A stretch of 64,000 bases of DNA from Bacteroidota bacterium (lineage in GTDB: Bacteria > Bacteroidota > Bacteroidia > Bacteroidales > Dysgonomonadaceae), in NCBI GenBank assembly GCA_023424395.1, contig JAFADY010000065.1:26286-90285 (forward strand), written 5' to 3'. Shown in pieces: positions 34,970-43,805 of this stretch. Numbering within the stretch: the first letter of the stretch is position 1; every line of letters begins with the position of its first letter. The notes under the pieces are model-generated. The model had not been told where the DNA came from, ran no database searches, and was given only the letters and a program-made list of their open reading frames with translations. A program made the position numbers and the translations under genes.

Positions 34970-36595
34970 TTAAATTGGTCGAGGTAATAACATGACATCA
35001 ATATAACCAGTGCCTACACTATAGCCATTATAAATATCAAAACCTGGATAATATTGGTAACCTTTTAATACAGGATCTGAAAAGTAGAATGTAACAGTTC
35101 CCATGGGGTCACTAGTAAGTGTTGTTATCCATTTTGTTCTCTCTGATTTATTAAATTCATTTTGTCCCGTATATCCATACGATAGATCCAATTTAACAAT
35201 TTTTTCTATTATGCCTCCAAGACCTACATCAACCTTAAAATTATTTGAATTAGTATATTTGGTACCTATTGTCGTTTCTTTCTCAACTGTCTGACTAGGA
35301 TCATTTTCCTCTATACGAATTGTCATAGACATTGATGAATTTACTATATCCCATTGTTCAAGTTGGAGACCACCGTTACGCAAAGGATGCCAAACTCCTT
35401 CAACATCATTCATTGATTCTATCCAATATGTATGCTTATCTTTGCGTAGAAATCTTCCCTGTATTCTGTGTTTGACTTTATTTATTCTAAATAATTCTTT
35501 TGGTGAAACGTTATACATTCTTACATTAGGTTCAAGTGGTAAAGTTCCATCTCTTCTTCCAGTGTATACATAAAATTTGAATTCAAAATTACCGTCTGTC
35601 CATATTTTATCTACAATTTGAGTCCAAGTCAAAGGATCACTGTTATTGCTTTTAATTTCAACAGTAGTATGATTGGGATCATTTTGATCGGATATAGTGG
35701 ATAACACACTAGGATGAATCTTGATTTTATGTATATATTCTCGTATCTGGGGATTAAATTGTCCGTTTTTAGGATTATTTTTTGTCATACCAAAATAAAT
35801 GTGGTCTCTTTGCCAATAAACTGGATCTGTCCCAAAATGTAGAAACGCGTCTCTTACAATAGAACTGGGATTAACAATTTCGTCATAGGCATCTGCATCA
35901 TACGGAGAAGACCTCGAAGAATTGGGCGATTCAATACTTGACTTTATACTACCATCAAATTCCGCGTCAATAAACACATATTCGGTCAAATTTGATGTGC
36001 TTCTTGTTTTATAGTTATTTATGACCTTTAATCTATCGTTGTCTTTTACAACCAAACAAGGAAAACCAGGAATCTCCTGTGCTTCTAATGTAAATAATGA
36101 GTCACCGTTCCCATAAAATATTTTTTCGAAGTTTTCAGTTAAAGGAGTTACGGCAATTTCGCTGTCCTCCACATCCCAATTTTCCGCAGTAAAATCATGG
36201 AATAAAGAAAAGTCGGGAACATAAATATTCAATAGTGGTAACATTTGCTCTATGTGACTCAATTTCTGTTTATCATCGCAATAAGATAATAATAAATCTC
36301 TTACTGTTTTCCCGTTTTCAACTTCCTTATTTTTGATAAAGGGGTAAAATACGTCATAATCTTTATCAAATTGTTTTAGTGCTTCATTTTTTATTAAAGC
36401 TCTTAATGCCTGGCTTTCGAATACAGCTTTTGATAAAAGCCTTGCAAACTCTTTCTGAGCCTCAATCTTGTCCATTTTGTAAGTATCTGTCGAAACCTCT
36501 TCTTTTTTAATAGCTTGTTCAATTTCATTTTCTACACATGATATAATTAGAATCAGAAATGCCAGCATGATAATTAGATAATTTAATTTTTTCAT
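34970..36595 (-). CDS. Large putative surface lipoprotein, paralogue B
   Basis: A 541-residue lipoprotein (LIISC, lipid Cys20, then VENE). It is a diverged paralogue of the 514-residue protein at 32365-33909: LIKNEALKQFDKDYDVFYPF, WQRDHIYFG, WTDGNFEFK, then RIEENDPSQTVEKETTIGT and a C-terminal DPMGTVTFYFSDPV line up in the same order. The segment between the last two blocks has alternating polar and hydrophobic residues with glycines, as in amphipathic beta-hairpins. No enzyme motif is visible. Confidence 0.75.
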   Translation of the reverse strand: MKKLNYLIIMLAFLILIISCVENEIEQAIKKEEVSTDTYKMDKIEAQKEFARLLSKAVFESQALRALIKNEALKQFDKDYDVFYPFIKNKEVENGKTVRDLLLSYCDDKQKLSHIEQMLPLLNIYVPDFSLFHDFTAENWDVEDSEIAVTPLTENFEKIFYGNGDSLFTLEAQEIPGFPCLVVKDNDRLKVINNYKTRSTSNLTEYVFIDAEFDGSIKSSIESPNSSRSSPYDADAYDEIVNPSSIVRDAFLHFGTDPVYWQRDHIYFGMTKNNPKNGQFNPQIREYIHKIKIHPSVLSTISDQNDPNHTTVEIKSNNSDPLTWTQIVDKIWTDGNFEFKFYVYTGRRDGTLPLEPNVRMYNVSPKELFRINKVKHRIQGRFLRKDKHTYWIESMNDVEGVWHPLRNGGLQLEQWDIVNSSMSMTIRIEENDPSQTVEKETTIGTKYTNSNNFKVDVGLGGIIEKIVKLDLSYGYTGQNEFNKSERTKWITTLTSDPMGTVTFYFSDPVLKGYQYYPGFDIYNGYSVGTGYIDVMLLPRPI

Positions 36596-36753
36596 TGTGT
36601 TTAAATTTTAATGTGTTTGTTAAGTTATTAATTTAGAAAAGCCCGAAAGTATTATAATCATTCGTGTGTATATGGCTATCGTATTTCCCTGCAAGCGAAT
36701 TAAAGGTTTAGAGTTCCTCCGGTTAAATACAAAAGTTTTAGCTTTGCTCTTCT

Positions 36754-37158
36754 TTAATTGATGTAGAAACTACCCCACATCATACCCCTCTCTCCGCTAA
36801 ACGTAATGGTGTAATTACCTATAGATAGCCCCATAAGCGGAATAACTAATTCCGATGGTGTTTGTGTATCTACCGCCGTGGCGTAAACCTGCCCTTGTGG
36901 GCCTGTAATGTTTACCTGCAATGTACCTACGTCTTTTTGGAAGTGAACAAATAGCATGGTTGCTTGCAATTCGGCTACAATTGGATCAGTGCCGGAACGT
37001 GTACCACCGCTCCTCTGTAAATCTCCATGTAAATCAACGTGATCATTTTGTTTAGTGAGATTTACTTCATAATTACTTTTGGGTAAATAAGATTTTGTCC
37101 ATGTATAAGGAATAAAAAAAATCCCGAAAGTTATACATAATAAAAGTGTTTTTTTCAT
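36754..37158 (-). CDS. DUF3244-like small secreted protein
   Basis: A 134-residue protein with a signal peptide (about 1-21) and a single beta-sandwich domain. GTLQVNITGPQGQVYATAVD and the closing LSIGNYTITFSGERGMMWGS fit the DUF3244 pattern of Bacteroidota. Such proteins often sit next to TPR-LuxR regulators, as here, and may be surface or periplasmic sensors or targets. A promoter and three tandem 11-bp repeats lie directly upstream. Confidence 0.75.
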   Translation of the reverse strand: MKKTLLLCITFGIFFIPYTWTKSYLPKSNYEVNLTKQNDHVDLHGDLQRSGGTRSGTDPIVAELQATMLFVHFQKDVGTLQVNITGPQGQVYATAVDTQTPSELVIPLMGLSIGNYTITFSGERGMMWGSFYIN

Positions 37159-37191
37159 TTTGCATTATTTTTTTTTGATAAATGGATAATG

Positions 37192-37223
37192 CAAAGCTAA
37201 AACATTGTGTTATAGCTGTCAAT
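37192..37223 (-). promoter_or_regulatory. Promoter of the DUF3244-like gene
   Basis: Minus strand ATTG (complement of 37220-37223), 20-base spacer, TAGCTTTG (complement of 37192-37199), the latter an exact TAnnTTTG. It is 34 bases before the start codon and abuts the tandem 11-bp repeats at 37225-37257. Confidence 0.65.
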
Positions 37224-37224
37224 A

Positions 37225-37257
37225 GAATATAGGCTGAATATAGGCTGAATATAGGCT
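37225..37257. repeat. Three perfect tandem copies of an 11-bp repeat
   Basis: GAATATAGGCT occurs three times with no spacing (37225-37235, 37236-37246, 37247-37257), one base upstream of the -33 element of the DUF3244-like gene. An 11-bp period places every copy on the same face of the helix, as expected for a cooperative activator site. Confidence 0.85.
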
Positions 37258-37367
37258 ATTTAACAATTTATTTATCCTAATGTTCAGACTATAAGATTTA
37301 TAGCAAAAAGAGAGTATAGGTCCTTATGTGCAACTTTTAAGATTTACCGTATTTAATTGGGCCATAG

Positions 37368-39074
37368 TTATTCATCCACAATGGTTCTCAAGAAAAGCGG
37401 AATATCAGTCGCAGGATTAGTAATACCTAATTTCTTTCGCAAGCCGGTGCGGTAGGTTTGTACGGTATTAGGGCTAATCTGTAAAATAACGGCAATTTCT
37501 TTTACACTCATTTTTGCATACGAAAGGAGGCATATCCGATATTCTGTTTCGTTGAGTTGAGGAAACCGGTGTTTGATGTTTTGTGATATATTTTGATTTA
37601 CCTGATTGAAAACGGATTCTATATTTTCCCATTGGTCGGTTGCATTTTTATTATAAACTATGGCTTGAAATTTCTTTACCAAATGCGAGTTATTGTTATG
37701 GTCATCTTCTCCGGTGCTTAGCAATGCTGATTTTTTGATGACATCAAATTTCCACAACAACAACTTGCGAAAATCACTTTCCTTTTGACTTATCTCAGTT
37801 TCGTGTGATTTTACTAACCCCGCTGCCATCTGACGGAGAGTATCGATGTTTTCACGCGTTTTCAGTAAAATATTTTTCTGTCGGATAATATGAAGCGTAG
37901 CAATAGTTCCACTGGTAAGTAGTATAGCTAAGAGCAAAATACCCCATCGTTGATATTGATTTGTCATTTGCATATACCGATTTCTTACGATTTCATAATC
38001 GTATTTTTGCTGTATTTCGAGTACGGATTGTTCTGAACGTTTTTCCATAATCTTCTCCACCGTCGAATTTCGTTTTTGTAGGTAATCAAATGCTTCGTTG
38101 TGGTTTCTATTTTCTTTTTCCACTTCTGCCAAATATGCGTAAGCGCTTGCCTTAAAATATAAATCTTCGGAAGAAGTAATTACTTTTTTCAATTTATCTA
38201 CATATACTTTTACGGAATCTTCTTGGTCTGTTTGTGAATAGAGTTTCGCAAAATTCAAATAAATATGGTAAGACTCCGTTGTATTACTTTCTAATGCAAA
38301 CGCTTGTCTCAAATATTCCTCCGCCTTATCATACGCTCCAGTTTCTTTGTATGCCACACTTAGGTTTTGCGCCAATACGCTTTGAAAACCGCTATCTCTA
38401 GCCAATATAGCTAAATCCAATCCTTTGTGGAATGATAAAAAAGCACTGTCTTCATTTCCTTTTAATAAATACATGCGACCCATAGCAGCCAAGCCACGGG
38501 CTTGTCTCCCTTCTGAATTTTCGGGCAATTGACGGTAAAAGTTTTCCGCTTTTTTATATGCTTCCAATGCTTGTGTGTACAATCCTAGCTCAGTTAACAA
38601 ATCACCTATATTGTATTGCACTAAGCCATTTAAGTCCATATTGTTAGTTTGTCCGGCATATTTTTCGGCTTCTTTGTAGTGTTGCATAGCATCTTTCAGA
38701 TTCCCCTGTTCGCGATAGACACACCCGCTGTAAAACCACGCAAGCGAAGTCCGCTCTCCATTGCGGTTATGGTTGGTAAAGTAGTCCCGGGCAGCAAAAA
38801 CAAGGGTATCTTCTGCAATGGAGCGATAGTTTTTGTAATTTGCCCGCACACGCGCCACCAAATATTGCATGTAGTCTGCTTTCTTTAAGCTTTCTTCGGG
38901 GTAAAAAATGGAATCAATAAGCAATAACGCGCTATCGGGTTGGTTCTCCATTAACTGTTCAGCTTGCATTAATAAAGTTTCGGCTTCGAATTGAGGATTG
39001 ATGCACGCTGAAAATGCCGCAAGAATCATGGTGAACAAGCAAATGAAATTGTTATTGAAAAAAGGTCGTTTCAT
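37368..39074 (-). CDS. TPR-containing LuxR-type regulator (membrane-anchored)
   Basis: A 568-residue protein: lipoprotein-like signal with Cys24 (LAAFSAC), tetratricopeptide repeats (about 30-340), one membrane segment near 380-400 (WGILLLAILLTSGTIATLHI), a coiled coil, and a C-terminal LuxR-type HTH (about 507-560; NETEYRICLLSYAKMSVKEI, then NTVQTYRTGLRKKLGI). The layout suggests sensing outside and DNA binding inside. The start at 39074 fits a promoter at 39093-39122; an upstream in-frame codon at 39149 would precede it. It probably controls the adjacent DUF3244-like gene. Confidence 0.85.
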   Translation of the reverse strand: MKRPFFNNNFICLFTMILAAFSACINPQFEAETLLMQAEQLMENQPDSALLLIDSIFYPEESLKKADYMQYLVARVRANYKNYRSIAEDTLVFAARDYFTNHNRNGERTSLAWFYSGCVYREQGNLKDAMQHYKEAEKYAGQTNNMDLNGLVQYNIGDLLTELGLYTQALEAYKKAENFYRQLPENSEGRQARGLAAMGRMYLLKGNEDSAFLSFHKGLDLAILARDSGFQSVLAQNLSVAYKETGAYDKAEEYLRQAFALESNTTESYHIYLNFAKLYSQTDQEDSVKVYVDKLKKVITSSEDLYFKASAYAYLAEVEKENRNHNEAFDYLQKRNSTVEKIMEKRSEQSVLEIQQKYDYEIVRNRYMQMTNQYQRWGILLLAILLTSGTIATLHIIRQKNILLKTRENIDTLRQMAAGLVKSHETEISQKESDFRKLLLWKFDVIKKSALLSTGEDDHNNNSHLVKKFQAIVYNKNATDQWENIESVFNQVNQNISQNIKHRFPQLNETEYRICLLSYAKMSVKEIAVILQISPNTVQTYRTGLRKKLGITNPATDIPLFLRTIVDE

Positions 39075-39092
39075 ATTATCACATTCAGAACG

Positions 39093-39122
39093 CAAATTAA
39101 ATAAAAAATACGAAGACTCAAA
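39093..39122 (-). promoter_or_regulatory. Candidate promoter of the TPR-LuxR gene
   Basis: On the minus strand TTTG, an 18-base spacer, then TTAATTTG (seven of eight to TAnnTTTG including wildcards), 19 bases before the start at 39074. The spacing equals that of the tRNA-Asp promoter. Confidence 0.5.
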
Positions 39123-39271
39123 AATTAAGATAGCTATAAAACTCCACATTTCCCATTTGCATTGCTCAACCCTATGATTAGTCCAATTATAAATTATGAC
39201 ATAGTAGTCTGAAAGGGTATTTCTGTTGATAAGTCAAATAAAATGATTTTATCTTCATAGCATCTTTTTTG

Positions 39272-39279
39272 TATATTTG
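39272..39279 (+). promoter_or_regulatory. -7 box of the umuDC promoter
   Basis: TATATTTG matches TAnnTTTG exactly, 17 bases before the umuD ATG. The -33 position is T-rich (TTTT) rather than TTTG. I see no operator that I could call a LexA site. Confidence 0.6.
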
Positions 39280-39296
39280 CATCAAACAGAAAAAGT

Positions 39297-39758
39297 ATGC
39301 AAGACGTGAAATACGATAATAAAGTTGAAATATTCCCCTTGTCGGAAGCTAACAAGATGAAAGAGTTCCCCTATGTAGGCTCTATTCCGGCAGGGTTTCC
39401 GGCTCCTTCTAAAGATTATAATATAGAACCGGTTAATATCCTCGAAAAATATATGAAAAACCCCGATGCCATCTTTTTAGGAAGAGTATCAGGTATATCA
39501 ATGAATAGTATATTGCAAGACGGCGATTATATCTATATGGACCGTTCTCTCAATATGAGAGACGATGATATTGCCGTATGTCAGATCAATGGGGAGAACA
39601 CCTTGAAAACCGTAAAAATTGAAAAAGACAGGGCATTGTTATTGCCTCTTAATCCCGAATTTCCGATAATAACCATTTCCAAAGAAGAACGATTATATGT
39701 TATTGCCATTGTTATACTTATCGTTCGTCCAACGCCTGCGAGACAATTACGACTTTAG
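39297..39758 (+). CDS. umuD: UmuD-like S24 peptidase (translesion polymerase subunit)
   Basis: A 153-residue LexA-fold Ser-Lys protease. The self-cleavage site is likely Ala32-Gly33 (IPAGFPAP). The nucleophile is Ser68 (SGISMNS) and the general base Lys104 (NTLKTVKI). After RecA-stimulated cleavage UmuD' joins UmuC to form DNA polymerase V. It lacks a DNA-binding domain, so it is not a LexA repressor. umuC follows after 41 bases. Confidence 0.9.
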   Translation: MQDVKYDNKVEIFPLSEANKMKEFPYVGSIPAGFPAPSKDYNIEPVNILEKYMKNPDAIFLGRVSGISMNSILQDGDYIYMDRSLNMRDDDIAVCQINGENTLKTVKIEKDRALLLPLNPEFPIITISKEERLYVIAIVILIVRPTPARQLRL

Positions 39759-39799
39759 TGATTTGATTATTATTTCATTTTAGATAATACGTTGTAAAA

Positions 39800-41074
39800 T
39801 TGATTCAAAAATACCGTACATATTATTCTCTCATAGATTGCAATAACTTTTACGCTTCTTGTCAGAGAGTTTTTAATTCAAGACTGCGCGGTATTCCCAT
39901 TGTAGTACTTTCCAATAACGACGGCTGCGTGATAGCCCGTTCAGAGGAAGCAAAGAAATTGGGAATAAAAATGGGTGTTCCTTTCTTTCAAATACAGGAA
40001 ATTGTCAGAAGATACTTCGTGGTTGTCTTTTCTGCAAATTTCCCGCTATATGGCGACATGAGCAAGAGGGTAATGAATATATTAAGTACTTACAGTCCCG
40101 TACAGGAAATATACAGCATTGATGAATGTTTTTTAGATGTATCCGGAATGCAGGTTGACTTAAAAGAATACGGATTAGCGATGAAAGCACACGTTGGGAA
40201 ATGGACGGGCATTCCTGTTTGTGTCGGAACAGCACCTACTAAATCACTGGCCAAAGCTGCCAATCGCATAGCTAAAAAATTCCCCGAACATTCAAAAGGC
40301 TGCCATATTATCGATACGGAAGAATTACGCATAAAAGCATTAAAATGGCTTCCGGTAGACGATGTTTGGGGTATCGGTAGAAAGTGGGCAAAGCGGTTAA
40401 AATTTTTGGGAGTTAAAACTGCCTATGATTTCACGCAATTACCAGAAAGTTGGGTGCTCAAAAATATGACAATCGTTGGTTTAAGGCTGCTAAAAGACTT
40501 GCAGGGGATTCCGAGTATTCAAATGGAAGAAGAGGAAGCCAGTAAATCCATTTCCGTTTCACGCACTTTTAAAACAGATTACTCAACTTATGACGAGGTG
40601 AAAGAACGTATAACCACTTTTACTGCTCTTGCTGCCGAAAAATTACGAAGCGAAAACTTAGTAAGTAAGCGAATGACTTTGGTTTTGCAGACGAATCAAT
40701 TCAAAAATATACCACAATATTCCCGCAGCATAAAAGTCAAACTTCCTTATCCCACATCCTCTACTCTCGAATTGGTTGATTTTTCAGATCAGGCGCTCAA
40801 TCAAATATTCCGTCCGGGATTGCAATATAAAAGAGCAGGGATAACGCTCCACCACTTTGAGAATGCGAACGAATTGCAAGAATCCTTTTTCTTCCGTTCT
40901 AACCCAAAACATCAGGCATTGATGGAAGTTATGGACAAGATGAACCGCAAATACGGTTCTAATGTTGTACGATTAGGCTCTATGGATGAGCAACGTTTCA
41001 TAATGCGGCAAGAGCATTTATCACCAGAATATACAACTAAATTGCAGGACATAATGCAAGTGAAAATTATGTAA
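39800..41074 (+). CDS. umuC: UmuC-like Y-family DNA polymerase
   Basis: A 424-residue translesion polymerase. The N-terminal YSLIDCNNFYASCQRVF carries the first acidic residue (D13), and YSIDECFLDVSG carries D108/E109. Palm, thumb (DVWGIGRKWAKRL) and little-finger parts are complete. The start is a TTG at 39800: the conserved N-terminus leaves no room for a downstream ATG and none is in frame just upstream. Mobile elements often carry umuDC and may raise host mutation under stress. Confidence 0.93.
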   Translation: MIQKYRTYYSLIDCNNFYASCQRVFNSRLRGIPIVVLSNNDGCVIARSEEAKKLGIKMGVPFFQIQEIVRRYFVVVFSANFPLYGDMSKRVMNILSTYSPVQEIYSIDECFLDVSGMQVDLKEYGLAMKAHVGKWTGIPVCVGTAPTKSLAKAANRIAKKFPEHSKGCHIIDTEELRIKALKWLPVDDVWGIGRKWAKRLKFLGVKTAYDFTQLPESWVLKNMTIVGLRLLKDLQGIPSIQMEEEEASKSISVSRTFKTDYSTYDEVKERITTFTALAAEKLRSENLVSKRMTLVLQTNQFKNIPQYSRSIKVKLPYPTSSTLELVDFSDQALNQIFRPGLQYKRAGITLHHFENANELQESFFFRSNPKHQALMEVMDKMNRKYGSNVVRLGSMDEQRFIMRQEHLSPEYTTKLQDIMQVKIM

Positions 41075-41093
41075 CTCCATATATTTTACCAAA

Positions 41094-41390
41094 ATGATTG
41101 CAGATAATTTAGAGGGCTGTATATTATTCTCCTGGCGCAAGGCTACTAACCCCGGAGAAGGAATTATTAACGGAATCCGTTACGGTGAAACCGATGAAAC
41201 ATTTGCTGAAATGGAACAAGCTAACAGCTACAGCTCAACCAACCGGAATGAGGTTTTATTACTTCGGGAAGAAGTGGCAGGGCTTACCACGAAAGAAATA
41301 CAAAAAATGATTACCGAAAAACTAAAAGCCCATCCTGTAAAGTGGATTAACATGAACGCTTTGTCGGAAATGACAGAGGAAATAGTTTAG
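41094..41390 (+). CDS. Hypothetical protein downstream of umuC
   Basis: A 98-residue soluble protein. The middle contains RNEVLLLREEVAGLTTKEIQ, which could be a coiled coil, and the end is acidic. It lies 19 bases after umuC on the same strand and is probably part of the same damage-inducible transcript. No family is recognised. Confidence 0.6.
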   Translation: MIADNLEGCILFSWRKATNPGEGIINGIRYGETDETFAEMEQANSYSSTNRNEVLLLREEVAGLTTKEIQKMITEKLKAHPVKWINMNALSEMTEEIV

Positions 41391-41576
41391 TTATGTTTAT
41401 TTTAAATACAACCAAATAAGAGAATTATCAACTAACGAAATTTATTGAGCTTATATCCAACATTAAACATGAAAGTTGTTTTTCTATTATGTAAATATCC
41501 GTGTTTTTAAAGGATGGTTTCACTTCTGACATTGTATGTATAACTTCTTATACTTTTATCTTTACTCCAGAATCTT

Positions 41577-42173
41577 TCAAAATGAAATTCCTAAATCAAC
41601 AGATAAACCAATAGTATGAAAAGTTTTAACTTTCGCCGCTACATTATCTCTTCCTTTCATATATTGATGGTTAGCAGATAAAGATAAAATAAGATATTTG
41701 TCTTTAAACAAATGATAGAGCGTACCGGCAGAAATAGAATTGAAAGAACCTCCTGAATAAGATTCGTCCACCCGAAGAGTAGATAAATTTAAGCTCTTAT
41801 CAAACGTTGGCAGGGTGTATGATACGTTTTGTGAAATAATACCATATCCAACCCGGGCGGCCACAAACGGTGAGAATTTATTCGTTGGAAGAAAGTTCCA
41901 CCTTCCATATGCAAAAACTGGAATGCCACGAATGTTGTTTTTATCAATAACCGACTCAAAAATAACATAACCTAATCCTCCTCCAATCGATATTCCCTGA
42001 TTCAGATTATAAAACGAAGTAAAAGATAGCATTCCCGGCATAAAACCAGAAGAAGTTACTTCTTTCGCCAATATTCCACATTCTAAATTAAACCCCACTT
42101 TACGAGTTTGTGCTTGAATAATCTCCAAATGCAAGAAAAATAGTATGAAAGTAAAAAAAATGTATTTCATCAA
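41577..42173 (-). CDS. Small outer-membrane beta-barrel protein
   Basis: A 198-residue protein with a signal peptide (about 1-21, ending QAQ) followed by alternating amphipathic strands (ISIGGGLGYVIFESV, FSPFVAARVGYGIISQNVSY, LSLSANHQYM) and a terminal Phe, the hallmark of BAM-inserted barrels. Eight strands would fit the length. It belongs to the broad Bacteroidota outer-membrane beta-barrel group; no ligand can be predicted. It lies 95 bases downstream of the lipoprotein gene at 42269 on the same strand. Confidence 0.75.
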   Translation of the reverse strand: MMKYIFFTFILFFLHLEIIQAQTRKVGFNLECGILAKEVTSSGFMPGMLSFTSFYNLNQGISIGGGLGYVIFESVIDKNNIRGIPVFAYGRWNFLPTNKFSPFVAARVGYGIISQNVSYTLPTFDKSLNLSTLRVDESYSGGSFNSISAGTLYHLFKDKYLILSLSANHQYMKGRDNVAAKVKTFHTIGLSVDLGISF

Positions 42174-42268
42174 TTATGCACTGTAATTAGTAATGTAAAA
42201 AATTTCTTAAAAACTATACGGTATGATAATTGAATATCAGCGCTAATAATCTTTATAGTATAATATAA

Positions 42269-43351
42269 TCACAAACCCAAAATAACCCCAAGCGCTAATA
42301 TTCCTACAACTAAAGCTGTTCCGGCCACTGTAACCAAAACATCAACCGCTACTTGTGTAACGTACCAATTACGCCAATTTTCAATAAATCCTAATCCGTT
42401 TTCTAGTTTAGCTAATGATTGCATATCTAAGTCATAGGTTCCAACAAATCCATATCCAGTATAATCAAATACCACTCGAAATTCAACAGGATCAAACTTA
42501 TTGTTTTTTAATATGTTCAGTTCATCATCATCGGCTGAAAATACAATGAATTTGTGTGGAGAATATTCATCTACTTTATGATCCAAAGTTACAGTCGTCT
42601 CATCTTTTATTAAATACCCGTATGATGATACTTCCCCGTTGTACCATCCTAAAATTCCTTTTTTTCTGAAACACAAATCTACACGCCCCAGATTTTTATC
42701 GGTTTTACCATCTTTTATTCCACTTCTTAATGTTAGCCATGCTTTCCTTTTGCTATTAATTTTTTGTTTTGATGTAGTTAAAACTACCCAAGGCATGCCA
42801 CTGCGCGTTGTAACAAAATTTTCCTCTTCCTGATCATCTATATCAGGTATTCCAATACCAAGTTCCGATAGCTGCTGATAAGAATTAATATCTCTCATAT
42901 CTCTCTCAACACCTGATATAATCACTTTTCCTTCTTTATTCAACAACTTAGCTATAGTTTCGTCGCTTACCGGAAGATATGCTGTGTAATCATCCTTGTA
43001 TTCAGGATAGTACAGATTTGGGAATTTCTGTTTAAATTCCTCATATCCTCCTTCGCGTTGGTAATAATCATCGGCTTCTTTCATTGCTTGTTCGTATTCA
43101 TCGAATAGTGATGTAAATGATAGTGATTGGTTACTCGTTGCTGAACGCAGTTTTGAAGAAGGATTAGCTTCACCATTACGGATGTTTGTCACCAACGCCA
43201 GAAATTCAGCTTCGTCTGCAAATGACAGGATATCTGTTTCTTTTTGTATTTCATTAGGAATCGGATTATTCAAATCCAATTCATTCTCTTCACAAGCTAC
43301 AAAAATAGCTAATAAAGCCATGATAAAAATAAAATAATTAATTGTTTTCAT
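42269..43351 (-). CDS. Putative surface lipoprotein of unknown function
   Basis: A 360-residue lipoprotein (IFVAC, lipid Cys20, then EENE). It has an N-terminal helical part (about 40-130), a SGVERDMRDINSYQQLSELG segment, a beta-rich centre (WVVLTTSKQKINSKRKAWLT), and a C-terminal hydrophobic, Gly/Val/Leu-rich helix (about 330-360). The terminal hydrophobic helix is odd for a surface lipoprotein. No family is assigned with confidence. A diverged copy of the cassette repeat lies 53 bases upstream of its start. Confidence 0.7.
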   Translation of the reverse strand: MKTINYFIFIMALLAIFVACEENELDLNNPIPNEIQKETDILSFADEAEFLALVTNIRNGEANPSSKLRSATSNQSLSFTSLFDEYEQAMKEADDYYQREGGYEEFKQKFPNLYYPEYKDDYTAYLPVSDETIAKLLNKEGKVIISGVERDMRDINSYQQLSELGIGIPDIDDQEEENFVTTRSGMPWVVLTTSKQKINSKRKAWLTLRSGIKDGKTDKNLGRVDLCFRKKGILGWYNGEVSSYGYLIKDETTVTLDHKVDEYSPHKFIVFSADDDELNILKNNKFDPVEFRVVFDYTGYGFVGTYDLDMQSLAKLENGLGFIENWRNWYVTQVAVDVLVTVAGTALVVGILALGVILGL

Positions 43352-43403
43352 TGTTTAATCTATTATTTAATAATTAATAAAAGTTATTTAAAATCAGCTA
43401 CTT

Positions 43404-43492
43404 GCTGACTCAAGTTTGAAACATGTACCTTTAGCTCAAAACGCCGGTTCTATAATTCCATTGTTTCGAAACGTCTGGCTAAATAGTTAAAT
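43404..43492. repeat. Diverged copy of the cassette repeat
   Basis: GCTGACTCAAGTTTGAAAC, CTCAAAACGCCGGTTCTAT and TTGTTTCGAAACG followed by CTAAATAGTTAAATT align in order with the repeats at 59871-63756 (GCTGGCGCAAGTTTGCAAC, TTTAAAAC, TTTCTAT, TTGCTTCGCAACG, CTAATTACAAATT). It lies upstream of the lipoprotein gene that ends at 42269, in the same relative position as in the array. The rest of the 43352-43805 gap shows no gene. Confidence 0.55.
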
Positions 43493-43745
43493 TCATATTA
43501 TCAGAATTGCAACTAAATAACAAAATGCTAAGGCTCAAAAAAAATATTATTTACTCGAAAATAGAATTATATAAAGATATATAATTTTATTTATTTGAAA
43601 AAATTTCCCTCTATTCATTAATAAGATGGAAAAGCGGTTTAAATGTTGCATAGAAACCGTTAAATATATTTAATATTTTCCATAAAACTTTCCATAAAAC
43701 AAATTTTTGAAATTACAGTCAAGGAAAAAAAGTCCACGAAAGATT

Positions 43746-43776
43746 AAATCCCCTACACATCACGTGCAAGGGATTT
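43746..43776 (-). terminator. Candidate terminator of the tra operon
   Basis: AAATCCC (43746-43752) and GGGATTT (43770-43776) form a stem with a GC-rich loop. On the minus strand it follows the traQ stop by 30 bases and is followed shortly by a T-run. Confidence 0.55.
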
Positions 43777-43805
43777 CATAACAATAAAAGACACTAAACT
43801 ACTTA

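Noticed and set aside
39241..39296. LexA operator upstream of umuD
   Set aside because: No palindrome that I could defend is present around the -7 box.
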